Shown: piece by piece, positions 26,375-37,400 of the stretch
Numbering within the stretch: position 1 is the first letter of the stretch
Layout: every line of letters begins with the position of its first letter
NCBI GenBank assembly: GCA_001941065.1
Contig: MSHJ01000011.1
Span: 62,001-126,000 of the forward strand
Reading direction: 5' to 3'
Source: Alistipes sp. Zagget8
Lineage (GTDB): Bacteria > Bacteroidota > Bacteroidia > Bacteroidales > Rikenellaceae
Length of the DNA stretch: 64,000 nucleotides
Notes under the pieces: model-generated
Told to the model about the DNA's origin: nothing
Databases searched by the model: none
Seen by the model: the letters and a program-made list of their open reading frames with translations, nothing else
Program-made: the position numbers and the translations under genes

Positions 26375-29300
26375 ATGAAAAGCAAGTCGTTCACGGTCCT
26401 TTTTGCGGCCCTCCTGGCTCCCGCGCTGCTCGCTGCCGGCGAGCTCTTTCCCGATACCGACACCCGTCTGTCGTTCAAGTACCTGAGCGTGAACGACGGT
26501 CTGTCGCAGAACTCCGTGACCTCGATCCTGCAGGCTTCCGACGGACGAATGCTCATTGGGACTTACGATGGGCTCAATTTTTTCGACGGCTATGCCATTC
26601 GGCCCGTGCGCCATTCGGCCAAACGCCGCGGAGGGTTGGCCAACAACCGCATTGTCTGCCTCAGCGAGGCTGCCGACAGTACGATCTGGATCGGGCTTGA
26701 CGGAGGGGTGATGCGTTACGATCCCGGCACCGATAGTTATACCGATTATGCGGAACAGCTCCAGGGCATCGATTTGCGGAAGGTCCGGGCCATCTGCGAA
26801 GATTCGGCGGGCGATGTCTGGATCGGTCACGAGAACGGAGTGGTCGTTGCGAGTCCCGACGGGAAGGGCGGTTACTCTTTCATGGCGGCGGGCGGACTGG
26901 AGGCGTTCGATGTCAGCGATATCACCGAAGACGGCCGGGGTAACGTCTGGATCGGCACCTCGCAGGGATTGTACCTTTGTAGCCGCGATGGGCGCAAGAG
27001 CCGGACGGTGCGGCTGATTGGCGATATTACGGAACGTGCGGTGCGTTTCGTGGAGTGCGACCGGTGGGGTGTGCTTTGGGTGAGCCATGACCGGGGTATC
27101 TCGGTGAGTACGGACGGCGAACGCTTCACCGATCTTCGGCTTCCGGCGGGAATGCGCTTCCGGGCGGTCTGCACCGTCCGCGATCGGAAGGACCACCTTT
27201 GGGTGGGCTGCGATACGGAGGGAATTTACTCCCTCGGGCTCGACGCGCGGTACCGGGTGGTTTCGGCGGAACATTATGCCAAATCCGATTTTTTCGGGCG
27301 TATCAGCGACAACGACGTTTCGTGTCTCTGCGTCGATCGTTCGGGGGTGCTTTGGGCCGGGACGCGCCGCGGGGTGAACTATGCCCCTACCGCCGCTCCG
27401 GAGTTTTATACCTTCAAACCGCTCGTCGGACGTCGCTATACCGAATTGGGATACGATGGCAGCCATGTCAACACGCTGTTCATTGATGCCGGGGGCCGGT
27501 TGTGGATCAATACTTTCAAAGGTTCGACCTACCGTTACGATTTTCGCACGAGTCGTTTGGAAGATCTGGCTGCGGCGGTCACGCCCAATTCCGTGTCGCG
27601 CATCCTGCAGACTGCCGACGGGACCCTCTGGATCGCTGCCCAGGAGGGGGTTTACCGGCTGAACGAACTGCCCGGAGGCGGTTTCCGGAAACGCCTGCTG
27701 TACTTGCCGGGGATTCCCGAAGATGTCTCCCGCCGTTACCGCTATTTCCTCGATCTGTGCGAGGACGGTTACGGCAATATCTGGATCGCCACGATGGACG
27801 GGCTGATCCGCTACGACGTCCGCAGTGGGCGCAGCATTACCTATACGGCTGCTCACGGGCTGGCTTCGAATTCTGTCTATTCGCTGCTGGCCGATGCGAA
27901 AAACGGCCTGATCTGGGCCGGGTCGGCCGAAAGCGGACTGTCCAGGATTCGTTATACGGACTCCGCTCCCGGCATTGAGGTCGAGGTCTTGCGGCAGGAT
28001 TCCGCGCCTTTCGCGCTGAGCGATAACCATGTCTGGTGCCTACGGATGACCCGCGACGGAACGCTCTGGGTGGGGACCGATGCCGGACTGAACCGGATGA
28101 CGGTCGAGGGCGGGGCGGTCCGCTCGGTTGAGCACATCCTTTCACCGGGGCTCGAAGATGCCAAGATATTGGCCATTACCGAAGACCTTACCGGCGATCT
28201 GTGGCTCAACGGCAGTCAGGGACTCTACCGCTACCAGCCTGCCACGGGCCGCGTGAAGCGCTATGTGAGCGATGACGGTCTACAGAGCAATACCTGGACT
28301 GAGGGGGCTGCCATGTCGGACAACGGATGGTTGTTCGTGGGCGGTATCAACGGCGTCAATTATTTCGATCCGTCCGGTTTCCGGACCGATCCTTACCCCG
28401 GGAAGCCGATGTTTACCGGGTTGAAGGTGTTCGGACAGCGCATCGTGCCCGGCGGGGAATATGACGGGCGTGTCCTGCTCCGGGAACCTTTAAACCGTAC
28501 CCGGCGGCTGGAACTGGGGTACCGGCAGAATAATTTCACGCTCGAATTCACCTCCGACCAGTATGTCAATCCCTCCAAGAACCTCTTTCGCTACCGGCTG
28601 GAGGGATACGATCCCGAATGGACGGTGGTAGGGGCCGGACAGCGCTTCGCGGCCTACACGCAGCTTCCGGCGGGGCATTATCGCTTCCGGCTCGCTTCGT
28701 CGAACGGCGACGAGGTCTGGAGCGATCGGGAGCAGTCCCTGGAGGTCATCGTGTTCCCGGCGCCCTGGGCTACCTGGTGGGCTTACCTGCTTTATGTTTT
28801 CGCCGCGGCTGCGGTGGTCTTTGTCGGAATCTTCTATCTTGTGTCGCGCCAGCGCTGGCGACGCAAACTCTTCATGCAGCAGATCGAACAGGAAAAGACC
28901 CGGGAACTCTCCGAAATGAAACTCAGTTTCTATACGAATATCACCCATGAACTGCGCACGCCGCTGGCGCTCATTACGGCCCCGCTTAAGGACCTGGAGG
29001 AGCGGGCGGACCTCGACGAATACGTCGGCTTCCGACTGGGCTTGATCCGCCGGAATGTCAATAAATTGCTGAAATTGATAGGTCAGCTGCTCGAGATTCG
29101 CAAAGTCTCGGCTCAGAACCTGCCGCTGAAGGTGTCGCGCTACGATTTGGCTTATACCGTGCGTGAGGTGGTGCGCTCGTTCGGAAGTATGAGTGAACAG
29201 ACCGGGATCATGATGCATTTCGATGCGCCCAAAGAGGTGCCGGATGCATGGTTCGACCGCGACAAGATCGAGAAGGTACTCCAGAACCTGATTTCCAATG

Positions 29301-30460
29301 CCTATAAGTTCACGTCCGAGCAGGGTGATATTCACGTTCGGTTGGTTATCGAACAGCACGATCGAGTCCACTATGCCGTGATCTCGGTGCAGGATTCCGG
29401 GGTGGGTATTCCGACCGCGGATATACATCGGGTTTTCGATCTCTTTTTCCACGGCACGCCCCTGAACGGAGTGAGCAGCGGCGTGGGGTTGTCGTTCTCG
29501 AAGGCATTGATCGAATTGCATATGGGCGAGATCACGGTTCGCAGCGAGGAGGGACAGGGTTCCGTTTTTACAGTCCGCTTCCCGATCGACCGCAGTTGTT
29601 ATCCCGATGAACAGATCATCGAGCCGAATGAACCTCCGCAGTTCCGGGTCGGAGAAGGAACATCGGAAATTGGGACCGACGGGCGTAAACACCTGGTGCT
29701 GATTGTCGAGGATAACGCCGATATGAGTGCTTACATCGAAGCCTGCCTGCAGGAGCATTTTCGCGTGGCTGTGGCGCCCGATGGTGAGGCGGGACTCGCG
29801 CTGGCGCAGAAGCTGAAACCCGACGTGGTCATCAGCGACCTGATGATGCCCGTGATGGACGGCATCGAGTTTACGCGCCGGATGAAAGGAAATCCCCGCA
29901 CCAATTTTATTCCGATCATCGTTCACAGCGTCAAAGAGGATCAGCAGTCGATCCGCGAGGCCCTGACGGCCGGAGCTCAGGAGTACATCATCAAACCGTT
30001 CGAGGCGGAGAATCTGATCTTCCGTATCCGGAACCTGCTCAGCTCGCGTGAACACTTTGCCCGCAAACTGCGGACCGAGGCCATCACCGAACCTACGGCT
30101 GTCGAACTGCCTTCGGACGATGAACAGTTGTTGCGCCGGGTGAGCGTCGTGGTGGAGGCCAATATGCAGAATCCGCTCTTTGATATCGAGTATCTGGCCG
30201 GCGAACTGCACATGAGTCGTATGCAGCTTTATCGCCGTATGCAGCGCATTGCGGGCGGCCGCACCGTCTCGGAGATCATTCGCGACATCCGCATCAAGCG
30301 TGCTGCCCAACTGCTCGCCTCGGGTGGCATGCGCGTCAGCGAGGTGATGGTGGAGGTGGGAATGAACAACCAGTACCGCTTTACGAAATATTTCCAGGAG
30401 GCCTACGGCATGACCCCGAAGGAGTACATCCAGCTGCATACCTCGCAGCAGATGCACTGA
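26375..30460 (+). CDS. Hybrid two-component system (HTCS) sensor-regulator of the pectin PUL
   Basis: This single 1361-residue protein combines sensor and response regulator. After a signal peptide come repeated periplasmic propeller blades (such as GNVWIGTSQGLY and GTLWVGTDAGLNR) and a Y_Y_Y-type domain to about residue 790. One membrane helix follows (about 797-825). The HisKA domain has phospho-acceptor H858 in NITHELRTPL, and the ATPase N and G boxes are NLISNAYKF and DSGVGIP. The receiver has phospho-acceptor D1155 in ISDLMMPVMDG and the conserved Lys in YIIKPFEAE. An AraC-type helix-turn-helix ends the protein (about 1250-1355). All catalytic residues look intact. It should sense a pectic oligosaccharide and activate the divergent susC operon. 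Confidence 0.95.
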   Translation: MKSKSFTVLFAALLAPALLAAGELFPDTDTRLSFKYLSVNDGLSQNSVTSILQASDGRMLIGTYDGLNFFDGYAIRPVRHSAKRRGGLANNRIVCLSEAADSTIWIGLDGGVMRYDPGTDSYTDYAEQLQGIDLRKVRAICEDSAGDVWIGHENGVVVASPDGKGGYSFMAAGGLEAFDVSDITEDGRGNVWIGTSQGLYLCSRDGRKSRTVRLIGDITERAVRFVECDRWGVLWVSHDRGISVSTDGERFTDLRLPAGMRFRAVCTVRDRKDHLWVGCDTEGIYSLGLDARYRVVSAEHYAKSDFFGRISDNDVSCLCVDRSGVLWAGTRRGVNYAPTAAPEFYTFKPLVGRRYTELGYDGSHVNTLFIDAGGRLWINTFKGSTYRYDFRTSRLEDLAAAVTPNSVSRILQTADGTLWIAAQEGVYRLNELPGGGFRKRLLYLPGIPEDVSRRYRYFLDLCEDGYGNIWIATMDGLIRYDVRSGRSITYTAAHGLASNSVYSLLADAKNGLIWAGSAESGLSRIRYTDSAPGIEVEVLRQDSAPFALSDNHVWCLRMTRDGTLWVGTDAGLNRMTVEGGAVRSVEHILSPGLEDAKILAITEDLTGDLWLNGSQGLYRYQPATGRVKRYVSDDGLQSNTWTEGAAMSDNGWLFVGGINGVNYFDPSGFRTDPYPGKPMFTGLKVFGQRIVPGGEYDGRVLLREPLNRTRRLELGYRQNNFTLEFTSDQYVNPSKNLFRYRLEGYDPEWTVVGAGQRFAAYTQLPAGHYRFRLASSNGDEVWSDREQSLEVIVFPAPWATWWAYLLYVFAAAAVVFVGIFYLVSRQRWRRKLFMQQIEQEKTRELSEMKLSFYTNITHELRTPLALITAPLKDLEERADLDEYVGFRLGLIRRNVNKLLKLIGQLLEIRKVSAQNLPLKVSRYDLAYTVREVVRSFGSMSEQTGIMMHFDAPKEVPDAWFDRDKIEKVLQNLISNAYKFTSEQGDIHVRLVIEQHDRVHYAVISVQDSGVGIPTADIHRVFDLFFHGTPLNGVSSGVGLSFSKALIELHMGEITVRSEEGQGSVFTVRFPIDRSCYPDEQIIEPNEPPQFRVGEGTSEIGTDGRKHLVLIVEDNADMSAYIEACLQEHFRVAVAPDGEAGLALAQKLKPDVVISDLMMPVMDGIEFTRRMKGNPRTNFIPIIVHSVKEDQQSIREALTAGAQEYIIKPFEAENLIFRIRNLLSSREHFARKLRTEAITEPTAVELPSDDEQLLRRVSVVVEANMQNPLFDIEYLAGELHMSRMQLYRRMQRIAGGRTVSEIIRDIRIKRAAQLLASGGMRVSEVMVEVGMNNQYRFTKYFQEAYGMTPKEYIQLHTSQQMH

Positions 30461-30480
30461 TCGGCACGGGGTGTATTTAA

Positions 30481-30509
30481 AAAGCGGGGGCCTCGAAAGG
30501 CCCCCGTTT
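30481..30509. terminator. Bidirectional terminator between HTCS and PKD-like genes
   Basis: Stem CGGGGGCC / GGCCCCCG with loop TCGAAA, flanked by As on the left and Ts on the right. It can therefore terminate both convergent transcripts. Confidence 0.85.
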
Positions 30510-30530
30510 CGGTTCGTTGCGTGCGGTTTG

Positions 30531-32012
30531 TTACGAAATGCGGTACTTGTACATGACCTGCACCGGGTCGTCGCAGATGCCTTCGTACTGTTTGACGAGG
30601 GTGTCGTCGGAAAAACGGAAGATGTAAAGGCTTCCTTTTTTCTCGCCCTTCCGCTCGGGGTTGTAAGTCGCCACATAAAGCAGCGTCTCCTGCGTGTCGT
30701 CCCCGAAGGTGCCCATGAAATTCGTCGCCATGGAGCGGATGATCTCGCCGTCGGGCAACGGCAGTTTCGAGGTCGCGGGAGGTGCGGATGTCAGGCTCCA
30801 GCGATAAATCTTGTTGTCGTAGGAGTAATAGACATCGCTCGAATTCTTGCTGTTCACCATGATCGAATTTTCATCCATATTGACCGCATCGGCCGTGAAG
30901 GTCGTTACGTCCTTGAATGCCGCAAGCGTTCCGGTCGTCGATTTGATGCAGTACGACTTGGGGTCGGTCTGCGACCGGAAAAGCACATAGGTCAGGTTTT
31001 TCAGACTCATACTTGCGAAATTAACGATGTCGTATTCGTTCAACGACTGCTTTGTCACTTTGCCGTTGCCTGGCTGGAACAAGGTCGTTTTGTTGTAAAG
31101 GACCGGTTTGCGGGTAGGTTTTGCCGTAGCCGAAGTACGATAGACGAGCATTTTGGAATGTGTTACGAGACCTGCCTGCGCGGCATCGGGTCGTTCGCCC
31201 AGAAAATCGCCGAACAAATCATAGCGATAAGTATGGCCGTTGTCGCCGCGGAGAAGAACATAATTATAGGTAGTGCCTGAAGCTGCATCTCCGACAAAAT
31301 CCATACATACGGCGCCATACTCATCCCTGAAGCGATTGGTCGCATATAATTCGAACGTTTTCGGCTCGAGCTTATAGATGGAACCGGTCGCATCGGCTGT
31401 TGCTATAAGCAGAGAGGTGTATTGTACCTCTTTGGCTGTATGCTCCGACAGATACATACCGGTCACCTTTTTCAGTTCGACCGCAGGGTTGATCGTTTGC
31501 ATGATGTTCGGATATATCTCCTGTCCGCCGGCTGCAATTTCGTCTTCGGAGCGTTTCTTGATAAAGGTCAGCGCACCGTTCCCTTCGGCATCGTTGCTCA
31601 GGATGAGGATGCCTTCATCCAGTCCGGAATTGACATTGAGCGTGAAATATTTGTAGACGATGCTCTCCCCGTTGTCTACTTTCAGGCGCAGGAGATAGGT
31701 GCCGGTCCGGTTGAATGTGTAACGAATATCCGCTTTGTCGGAGATCACCTCGATGCTCTCCATGGCATATTCGTCCTTGGAATCGTTCTTGCGTTTGCCA
31801 TAGGCCCATTCGTAACTGACCGGGGTTTCGCTCTTTACCTGCAGTTTGTCGTAAACGAGCTCCTCTCCCAGGGAAACATCGATGGTTGCCGATACGTCGT
31901 TGAACGAGATCGGCGCCAGCGTGCGGAAATTTTCTTCTTCAACGTCGAAACACGACCAGAATAGGAGTGCGCAGCTGAAGACCGTTGCGATGTATGTTAT
32001 TTTTCTCATCAT
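30531..32012 (-). CDS. PKD-like family lipoprotein of a SusCD operon
   Basis: The 493-residue lipoprotein (lipobox near FWSC) is probably surface-exposed. The segment YTFNRTGTYLLRLKVDNGE resembles a PKD/Ig-like strand set. The rest is rich in beta-strand blocks compatible with a propeller, such as TYNYVLLRGDNGHTYRYD. In Bacteroidota this family is regularly encoded with SusCD, DUF4843 and a zinc metalloprotease, exactly as here. A role in binding the imported substrate is inferred. It is the last gene of the operon, 21 nt after DUF4843. Confidence 0.8.
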   Translation of the reverse strand: MMRKITYIATVFSCALLFWSCFDVEEENFRTLAPISFNDVSATIDVSLGEELVYDKLQVKSETPVSYEWAYGKRKNDSKDEYAMESIEVISDKADIRYTFNRTGTYLLRLKVDNGESIVYKYFTLNVNSGLDEGILILSNDAEGNGALTFIKKRSEDEIAAGGQEIYPNIMQTINPAVELKKVTGMYLSEHTAKEVQYTSLLIATADATGSIYKLEPKTFELYATNRFRDEYGAVCMDFVGDAASGTTYNYVLLRGDNGHTYRYDLFGDFLGERPDAAQAGLVTHSKMLVYRTSATAKPTRKPVLYNKTTLFQPGNGKVTKQSLNEYDIVNFASMSLKNLTYVLFRSQTDPKSYCIKSTTGTLAAFKDVTTFTADAVNMDENSIMVNSKNSSDVYYSYDNKIYRWSLTSAPPATSKLPLPDGEIIRSMATNFMGTFGDDTQETLLYVATYNPERKGEKKGSLYIFRFSDDTLVKQYEGICDDPVQVMYKYRIS

Positions 32013-32033
32013 CGGTTCGTTTTATTTTTCGAA

Positions 32034-32936
32034 TTAACGTAACAGATAGATCGGGTCTCTCCAATAATTCCCGGAGGTTCCGGAACCCATCGTCTCGACA
32101 TTGGGATCATCCGGATGTTCGGCATAGTAGACCTTGTAATATTCGTACATCGGGCTCAATATATAGCTGGCCCATGCCGACGGATTTTCAGAGACGAAGA
32201 AATTCTTCGTGATTCCTTCCTTGTCGAGGTTCTCGCCGTAGCGGTCGACGCAGGTTTGATAGAAAATCGGATTTTTCTCCTCCAGATTATGGTAGAGGTC
32301 GAGCATCCTGCGGAATTTTTCCGGATAGAACCGGCCCAAATACAGGGTCCAGCCGAAAAGGTGCGTACTGCCGGCTGTGGCGTCCCACCAATCGGGGCAT
32401 GCCGGTTCGCCGTCGTTGATATAGAGATTGAACAACGGGGATTTGATTTTCTTCAGGTTGCTGCTGTCCGCCGGTAGCGGCAGGAACTCCTCGTCTTCGG
32501 TAATCCGGAACCGGATGCAGACGTATTTGTCCTTCATCACTTCCTGGCGGTGAATGGTCAGCGGGATGGAACATTCGACCTCTCCGGCCGGAAGGGTCAG
32601 GCTGCCGATTTCGTAATCCGTGTCCGGACGCGCTTTGACGACCGGCATGGTTTCCGTTCCGACCGTGACCTTTTCGTCATCCCCGATTTCGGGGAAGGAG
32701 ACGGTGAACGTCCGGTCGTAATCGACCGGCATGCCCATCATCAGGACCTTTGCCTGATATTGAATCTCCTGATCGGTGGTCAGCGAGAAAGATACCAGGG
32801 GCGTGAGTGATGTGATCTCGAAATAAAGATGGTCTTTCTGAGACGGGTCATACATGAGCCACGTATCCTTGCAGGAAACTATCGTCAGTATGAAGGCCGC
32901 TGCAATGCCTGATCGGATCAATATTGTTTTTTTCAT
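32034..32936 (-). CDS. DUF4843 domain lipoprotein
   Basis: The 300-residue lipoprotein (lipobox IVSC after a short signal) has the DUF4843 pattern: an N-terminal KDTWLMYDPSQKDHLYFE segment, a calx-beta-like stretch (VDYDRTFTVSFPEIGD then VECSIPLTIHRQ), and a Trp-rich C-terminal half with PDWWDATAGSTHLFGW. The function is not established. Position directly after susD suggests a surface-exposed accessory binding protein. Confidence 0.82.
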   Translation of the reverse strand: MKKTILIRSGIAAAFILTIVSCKDTWLMYDPSQKDHLYFEITSLTPLVSFSLTTDQEIQYQAKVLMMGMPVDYDRTFTVSFPEIGDDEKVTVGTETMPVVKARPDTDYEIGSLTLPAGEVECSIPLTIHRQEVMKDKYVCIRFRITEDEEFLPLPADSSNLKKIKSPLFNLYINDGEPACPDWWDATAGSTHLFGWTLYLGRFYPEKFRRMLDLYHNLEEKNPIFYQTCVDRYGENLDKEGITKNFFVSENPSAWASYILSPMYEYYKVYYAEHPDDPNVETMGSGTSGNYWRDPIYLLR

Positions 32937-32954
32937 AGCGATTCCAATTTGGGG

Positions 32955-34394
32955 TTATTCGTCACGGTTTTCGTCTTCGGATTTCGGATACGGGATCTTA
33001 TAAGTGTTGACATCGGAACCTGGTCGCGTGACGGAGGCCGACACCTTGATATCCTTACCCAGACGCTTCATATCTGTCCAGTGCAGTCCTTCGCCGTAAA
33101 ATTCCTTGCGGCGCTCGATGTACAGGTCGTCGGCCGTTACGGTGTGTCCCTGTTCGCCCAGGGCATCCAACCCGCGCGTCTTGATGACGGCGTCGAAATA
33201 GTCCGTCGCCGTGTCCGGATCGCTTTCGAGCAGGGCTTCGGCCATGATGTAGTACATTTCGGGAATCCGGATCATGTTGATGCCCAGAATGGATTTTCCG
33301 GTGTACGAAGGCTTGTCGCTGGTGTAATAGATCGAGTTCACCAGACGTCGCAGTGTGTTCAGTCCCTCGTCGAACCAAGCGGCCAGGCGGTAGTCTGTCT
33401 GGGATGAGGACGAACCGTCGAGATAGAGCGAACGGTAGTCGTCGGCCATCGTAAAGTTGCTGTCCGTCGATTTACCGTCGAGCTGGTACTTGCTGGCATT
33501 TTTTTTCTGTGACTCCGTGGAATAGATGCCGAAGATGGTTTCGTTGAGGTCCAATGTCCCGTTGTCCGGTTGGTTGAACGCCGTTACCGGCTGGAATCCG
33601 AATTTACCGCTGTCGATCACCTTTTTCGCGTAGACGGCGGCATTTTCCAGATCGTTTCTGGACCAGTAGACGCGGGCCAGCAGGGCCTGCACGGCATAGA
33701 GGTTCATGTGGATGATGCGGCACGAGGTGAACCCGCCGTCGGAGGCGTTCGTGCGGACCGCTTCCACGAGTGTTTCATCTTCGGCCAAGCATTTTTCGGC
33801 CTCTTTCAGGTCGGCGATAATCTTTTCGTAGGCTTCGTCCAGCGAACTGAACGGAGTGATGCTGAACGAATACTTCGAGACATAGGGGATGGCACGGGCT
33901 TTCGAAGCTTCATCGGCCCAGACGGGAGCGCCGTACATCCGCAATATGTCGAAATGCAGCAGGGCACGCAATGCAAGGGCCTCGCCTTTGTAGAGGAGCG
34001 TGTGGCGGAATTCGTGGTCGCCGCCCTTTTCGATGTGTGCAACGATATTGTTGACGTGGTTGATTGCCGTGTAGGCCGCTTTCCAGACTCCGTTGCGCAG
34101 GGTAGTGGCCTGATTCTTGGACCATTCTCCGATCGCCATATTGTACAGGGCCTCATCCCGGATCGTTACATTGGCGCATAGCGCTTCGGGAATCCAGAAC
34201 ATATAGTCGCTGTACAGGTACTGTTGGGTGCCCAATTCCGCATAGATGCCGTAAAGAGCGTCTTCATACCCTTCGGCCGATTCGAACATGTCCTTGTCGA
34301 AGACTTCGCCCTTGGGGTTGACGTCCAGGAAATCGGAGCAGCCGAGCAGCGGGAGTGCCAGTGCGCATAAAATATAGTGTTTCAATGTTTTCAT
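32955..34394 (-). CDS. SusD/RagB family lipoprotein of the metalloprotease operon
   Basis: The 479-residue lipoprotein has lipobox LLGC. SusD/RagB features are the FLDVNPKGE N-terminus, GEALALRALLHFDILRMYG (TPR-like core), and ERRKEFYGEGLHWTDMKRLG near the C-terminus. It pairs with the SusC-like transporter encoded 12 nt upstream. With a protease as the operon's first gene, the ligand is more likely peptide or glycopeptide, as for RagB, than a polysaccharide. Confidence 0.93.
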   Translation of the reverse strand: MKTLKHYILCALALPLLGCSDFLDVNPKGEVFDKDMFESAEGYEDALYGIYAELGTQQYLYSDYMFWIPEALCANVTIRDEALYNMAIGEWSKNQATTLRNGVWKAAYTAINHVNNIVAHIEKGGDHEFRHTLLYKGEALALRALLHFDILRMYGAPVWADEASKARAIPYVSKYSFSITPFSSLDEAYEKIIADLKEAEKCLAEDETLVEAVRTNASDGGFTSCRIIHMNLYAVQALLARVYWSRNDLENAAVYAKKVIDSGKFGFQPVTAFNQPDNGTLDLNETIFGIYSTESQKKNASKYQLDGKSTDSNFTMADDYRSLYLDGSSSSQTDYRLAAWFDEGLNTLRRLVNSIYYTSDKPSYTGKSILGINMIRIPEMYYIMAEALLESDPDTATDYFDAVIKTRGLDALGEQGHTVTADDLYIERRKEFYGEGLHWTDMKRLGKDIKVSASVTRPGSDVNTYKIPYPKSEDENRDE

Positions 34395-34406
34395 AGCTGC
34401 GTCGTG

Positions 34407-37400
34407 TTAGAAGGTGGGACGGAATATGAGGTTGATCGACCGGCAGTAGGGGTAGGAGGTACCGCGTTCGTATTTTACGGACGAGATGTACCCGATATCG
34501 GACATGCCGACACCTACGCAAAGCCGTTTCAGGCCGATGCGACTGAGGAATTTGGCCTGGAATTCATACGTCAGCTGGATGTTCGAGATGTACAGTTCGT
34601 TTTTCCGCTCGACGAAACGTTCCGAATTGACCATTTCGTTTTTGGTGTTGATGGCCAGGTAGCGAACCAGGTCGCCCGGTTTTTTCCAGCGGTCGGTGTA
34701 GGCCCGGGCGTCGACGTTCTTGCGGGGATCGATATTCTCGACCTTGCTCTGGAGCGTCGTGTTGTAAAAGTCGCTGCCGAAGGAGTAGGTGGTGCTGACC
34801 GAGAGCGAAATGCCCTTGTAGCGTACCGTATTCATCCACGAGCCGGTGAGGATCGGGTTCGTATTGCCTATGGCCACGCGGTCTTGTTCATCGTATTTGT
34901 AGGTGTATTCCCCGTTTTTCTTGATGAAGATCTCCTGTCCGGTAGACGGGTCGATACCGGCGGAGCGCACGGCATAGATGTCGAACTGCGAACCGCCTTC
35001 GGTGAAGAGCAGCTTCGGCTTGACGGTGTCGTTGCTGTCGCCGACCGAGGTGTTCTTCAGAACCGTCGAGATGTCCTGGATGCGGTCCATGACGTGGCCG
35101 CCCGTGATGGTCATGCTCCAGTACCAGTCTTTTGTCCGGAAGATTTGGCCCGAGATCGCGAAATCGTATCCCCGGTTGTTGATCTTTCCGAAATTGACAT
35201 TCATCGTGGAGACACCCACCGAGGGCGGGAGGTTGATCGGCATCAGCAGGTTGTAGGTCGTGTTCGAGTAGTAGTCGAACGACAGGTTCAGCCGGCTGTC
35301 GAACATTGCCGCCGTGATGCCCACGTTGTTGTTGAGCTTCTTCTGCCATTTCAGCGCCGGGTTGCCCATGGTGACGGGAACCGCTCCGATGCCGGTGTAA
35401 TACTGGTAGTCGGACTTGTAGGCGTAGATGGTTTTCGCCTGGTAGTAGTCGAACGACACGCTGCCGTTGTAACCGACGCTGTATTTGAGCGTCAGCGTAT
35501 TCAGCCACGGGATGTCCTTGGCGAAATGCTCGTTATGGATGTTCCATCCGATACCCGTGGCCCAGAACGGTGCGAAACTGTTGTCGGCACCGAAACGCGA
35601 GGAGCCCGAACTGCGGTAGGAAGCGTCGACGAAATAACGGTTCAGCAGGCTGAAATTTCCGTTGACGAAAAATCCGACCTCGGTGGCGATCCGGTCCGTG
35701 CCGGTCGGGTGTCCGCTCGTGGGATAGCCCATGGCGAAGGAGATGTCGTTCAGTTCGTCCTTGAGGAATCCCATGCCGACGGCCCGTGCCGAGGTGCTGT
35801 GCGTGTACTGCATGTTCGAACCGCCGCTGACGCGGAACATCGAACCGCCTTTGCCGATAGGCATACCGTAGTTAACCACGATCTTGCCGCTGAACGTGTT
35901 TCCGTTGCGGTTCGAGTAGGCGTATTCGCCCTTCTGCGAGATGTCTGTCGTCTTTTCGTACTTTGCGGCATCCGGCGAGGTGTACGTATCGGTCGATCCG
36001 GAGTTGATCGAGATGCTTCCCTGTCCGGTCACGTAAAAATACTTGGTGATGTTCCACCGTGCCGTGAGCGAATTGGTCATCGATTGGTTGCGTGCCTTGG
36101 AGAAACTCGAGAGCGTCGCATCGTAGAGCGGATTGGCCATCTTGCTCGAAGAGGTGTCATAGGGGTTGAAATAGTAGTTGCGGATGTATTCCCCGTTTTC
36201 GTCGCGGATCGGTTCGTAGGGATTCAGGGCGACATAGTCGGAGAAGGTTCCGTAGGGCGAGTTTTCCGAGTCGGTCAGGGAGAAATTCGTCTTGAAGGCA
36301 ATCGTCAGTTTGTCGCGCAGGTGGTATCCGATGTGGAATCCCAGTCCGTATTTGCGGCGGTTGTCGCCTTTCATGACGCCGTAATCGTCCGAGAAACTGG
36401 CGGTCGCCCGGTAATCCACGTTCTGGCCGCGGGCGCTCAGGGCCAGCGAGTGCGTGTGGCTGAACGGAACGCGCAGCGGGGCATGAATCCAGTCGGTGTT
36501 CACGCCGCGGCGGACGTTCTGCAGCTTGTAGTCGTAGGCTTTGTCCATCGACCCGTCGGACGTTTTGTAGAGTTCAGCCAGCTCTTCGAGTGCGAGTTTC
36601 TGGGCCGCATTGGTCAGGTTGAACGACGAGAGGTCGGGGATGCTGAATTTCGGCACGAAATTGTAACTCAGCCGGACCTTGCTCCCCTCGATGCGTTTGC
36701 GTTCGATGACGATCACGCCGTTTGCACCCTTTTCTCCGTAGAGGATCGTGGCCGAAGCGTCCTTCAGGACATCGACGCGTTCGATGTCGAACAGGTCGAG
36801 GTCGTAAAGCTCCTCCATCGAGATTTCCACGCCGTCGAGGACGATCAGCGGGTTGTTCACGCCCTCTTCGCTCTCGTTGGTGATTAGCGAGTTGGCGCCG
36901 CGGATCAGCAGCGACGGTACGGCGTTGGGATTGGAGCCCTGGGCGTTGTTCTCGACCATGACCATACCCGGGGTCACGGCGGCGATGCCGGCGATGAGGT
37001 TCGTCGGCGAGATTGCGATCAGCTCTTCTCCCTTGATGGTGGTCGAAGCGCCGGTGAAGGTGCTTTTGGACTGGGTGTAGAAGCCGTTGACGACGACCTC
37101 TTCGATTTCGGAGTCGTTTTTCAGCGTGACGTTCAGGTTGCTCGAACCGCTGACGCTCCGCTCTTCGGATTTCATGCCGATGAACGAATAGACCAGCACG
37201 TTCTCTTTGCCGTCCCGGCATCCGAATGTAATGGAGTAGTTGCCTTTCGTGTCGGTCGATACGCCGATATTCGTGCCCCGGAGTACGACGTTGGCTCCCG
37301 GAAGCGGCAGCTTGTTGTCGTCGAGGATCGTTCCGAACACGGTTATGCGTTCGAGACCCTTGCCTTCGGCGCGGATGACGATGTTCTTGTTGACAACGGA

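Noticed and set aside
26228..28030. 600-residue open frame on the - strand within the HTCS gene
   Set aside because: High-GC antisense shadow. The + strand frame has clear propeller repeats throughout, and the - frame has no start context or motif.
34377..36887. 836-residue + strand frame antisense to the second susC
   Set aside because: Shadow of the SusC barrel and plug region.
34407..37340. Treating the second SusC as starting at the GTG at 37340
   Set aside because: It would remove the signal peptide and STN domain, which are plainly encoded upstream in the same frame. A frame break at the poly-G tract explains the sequence better.
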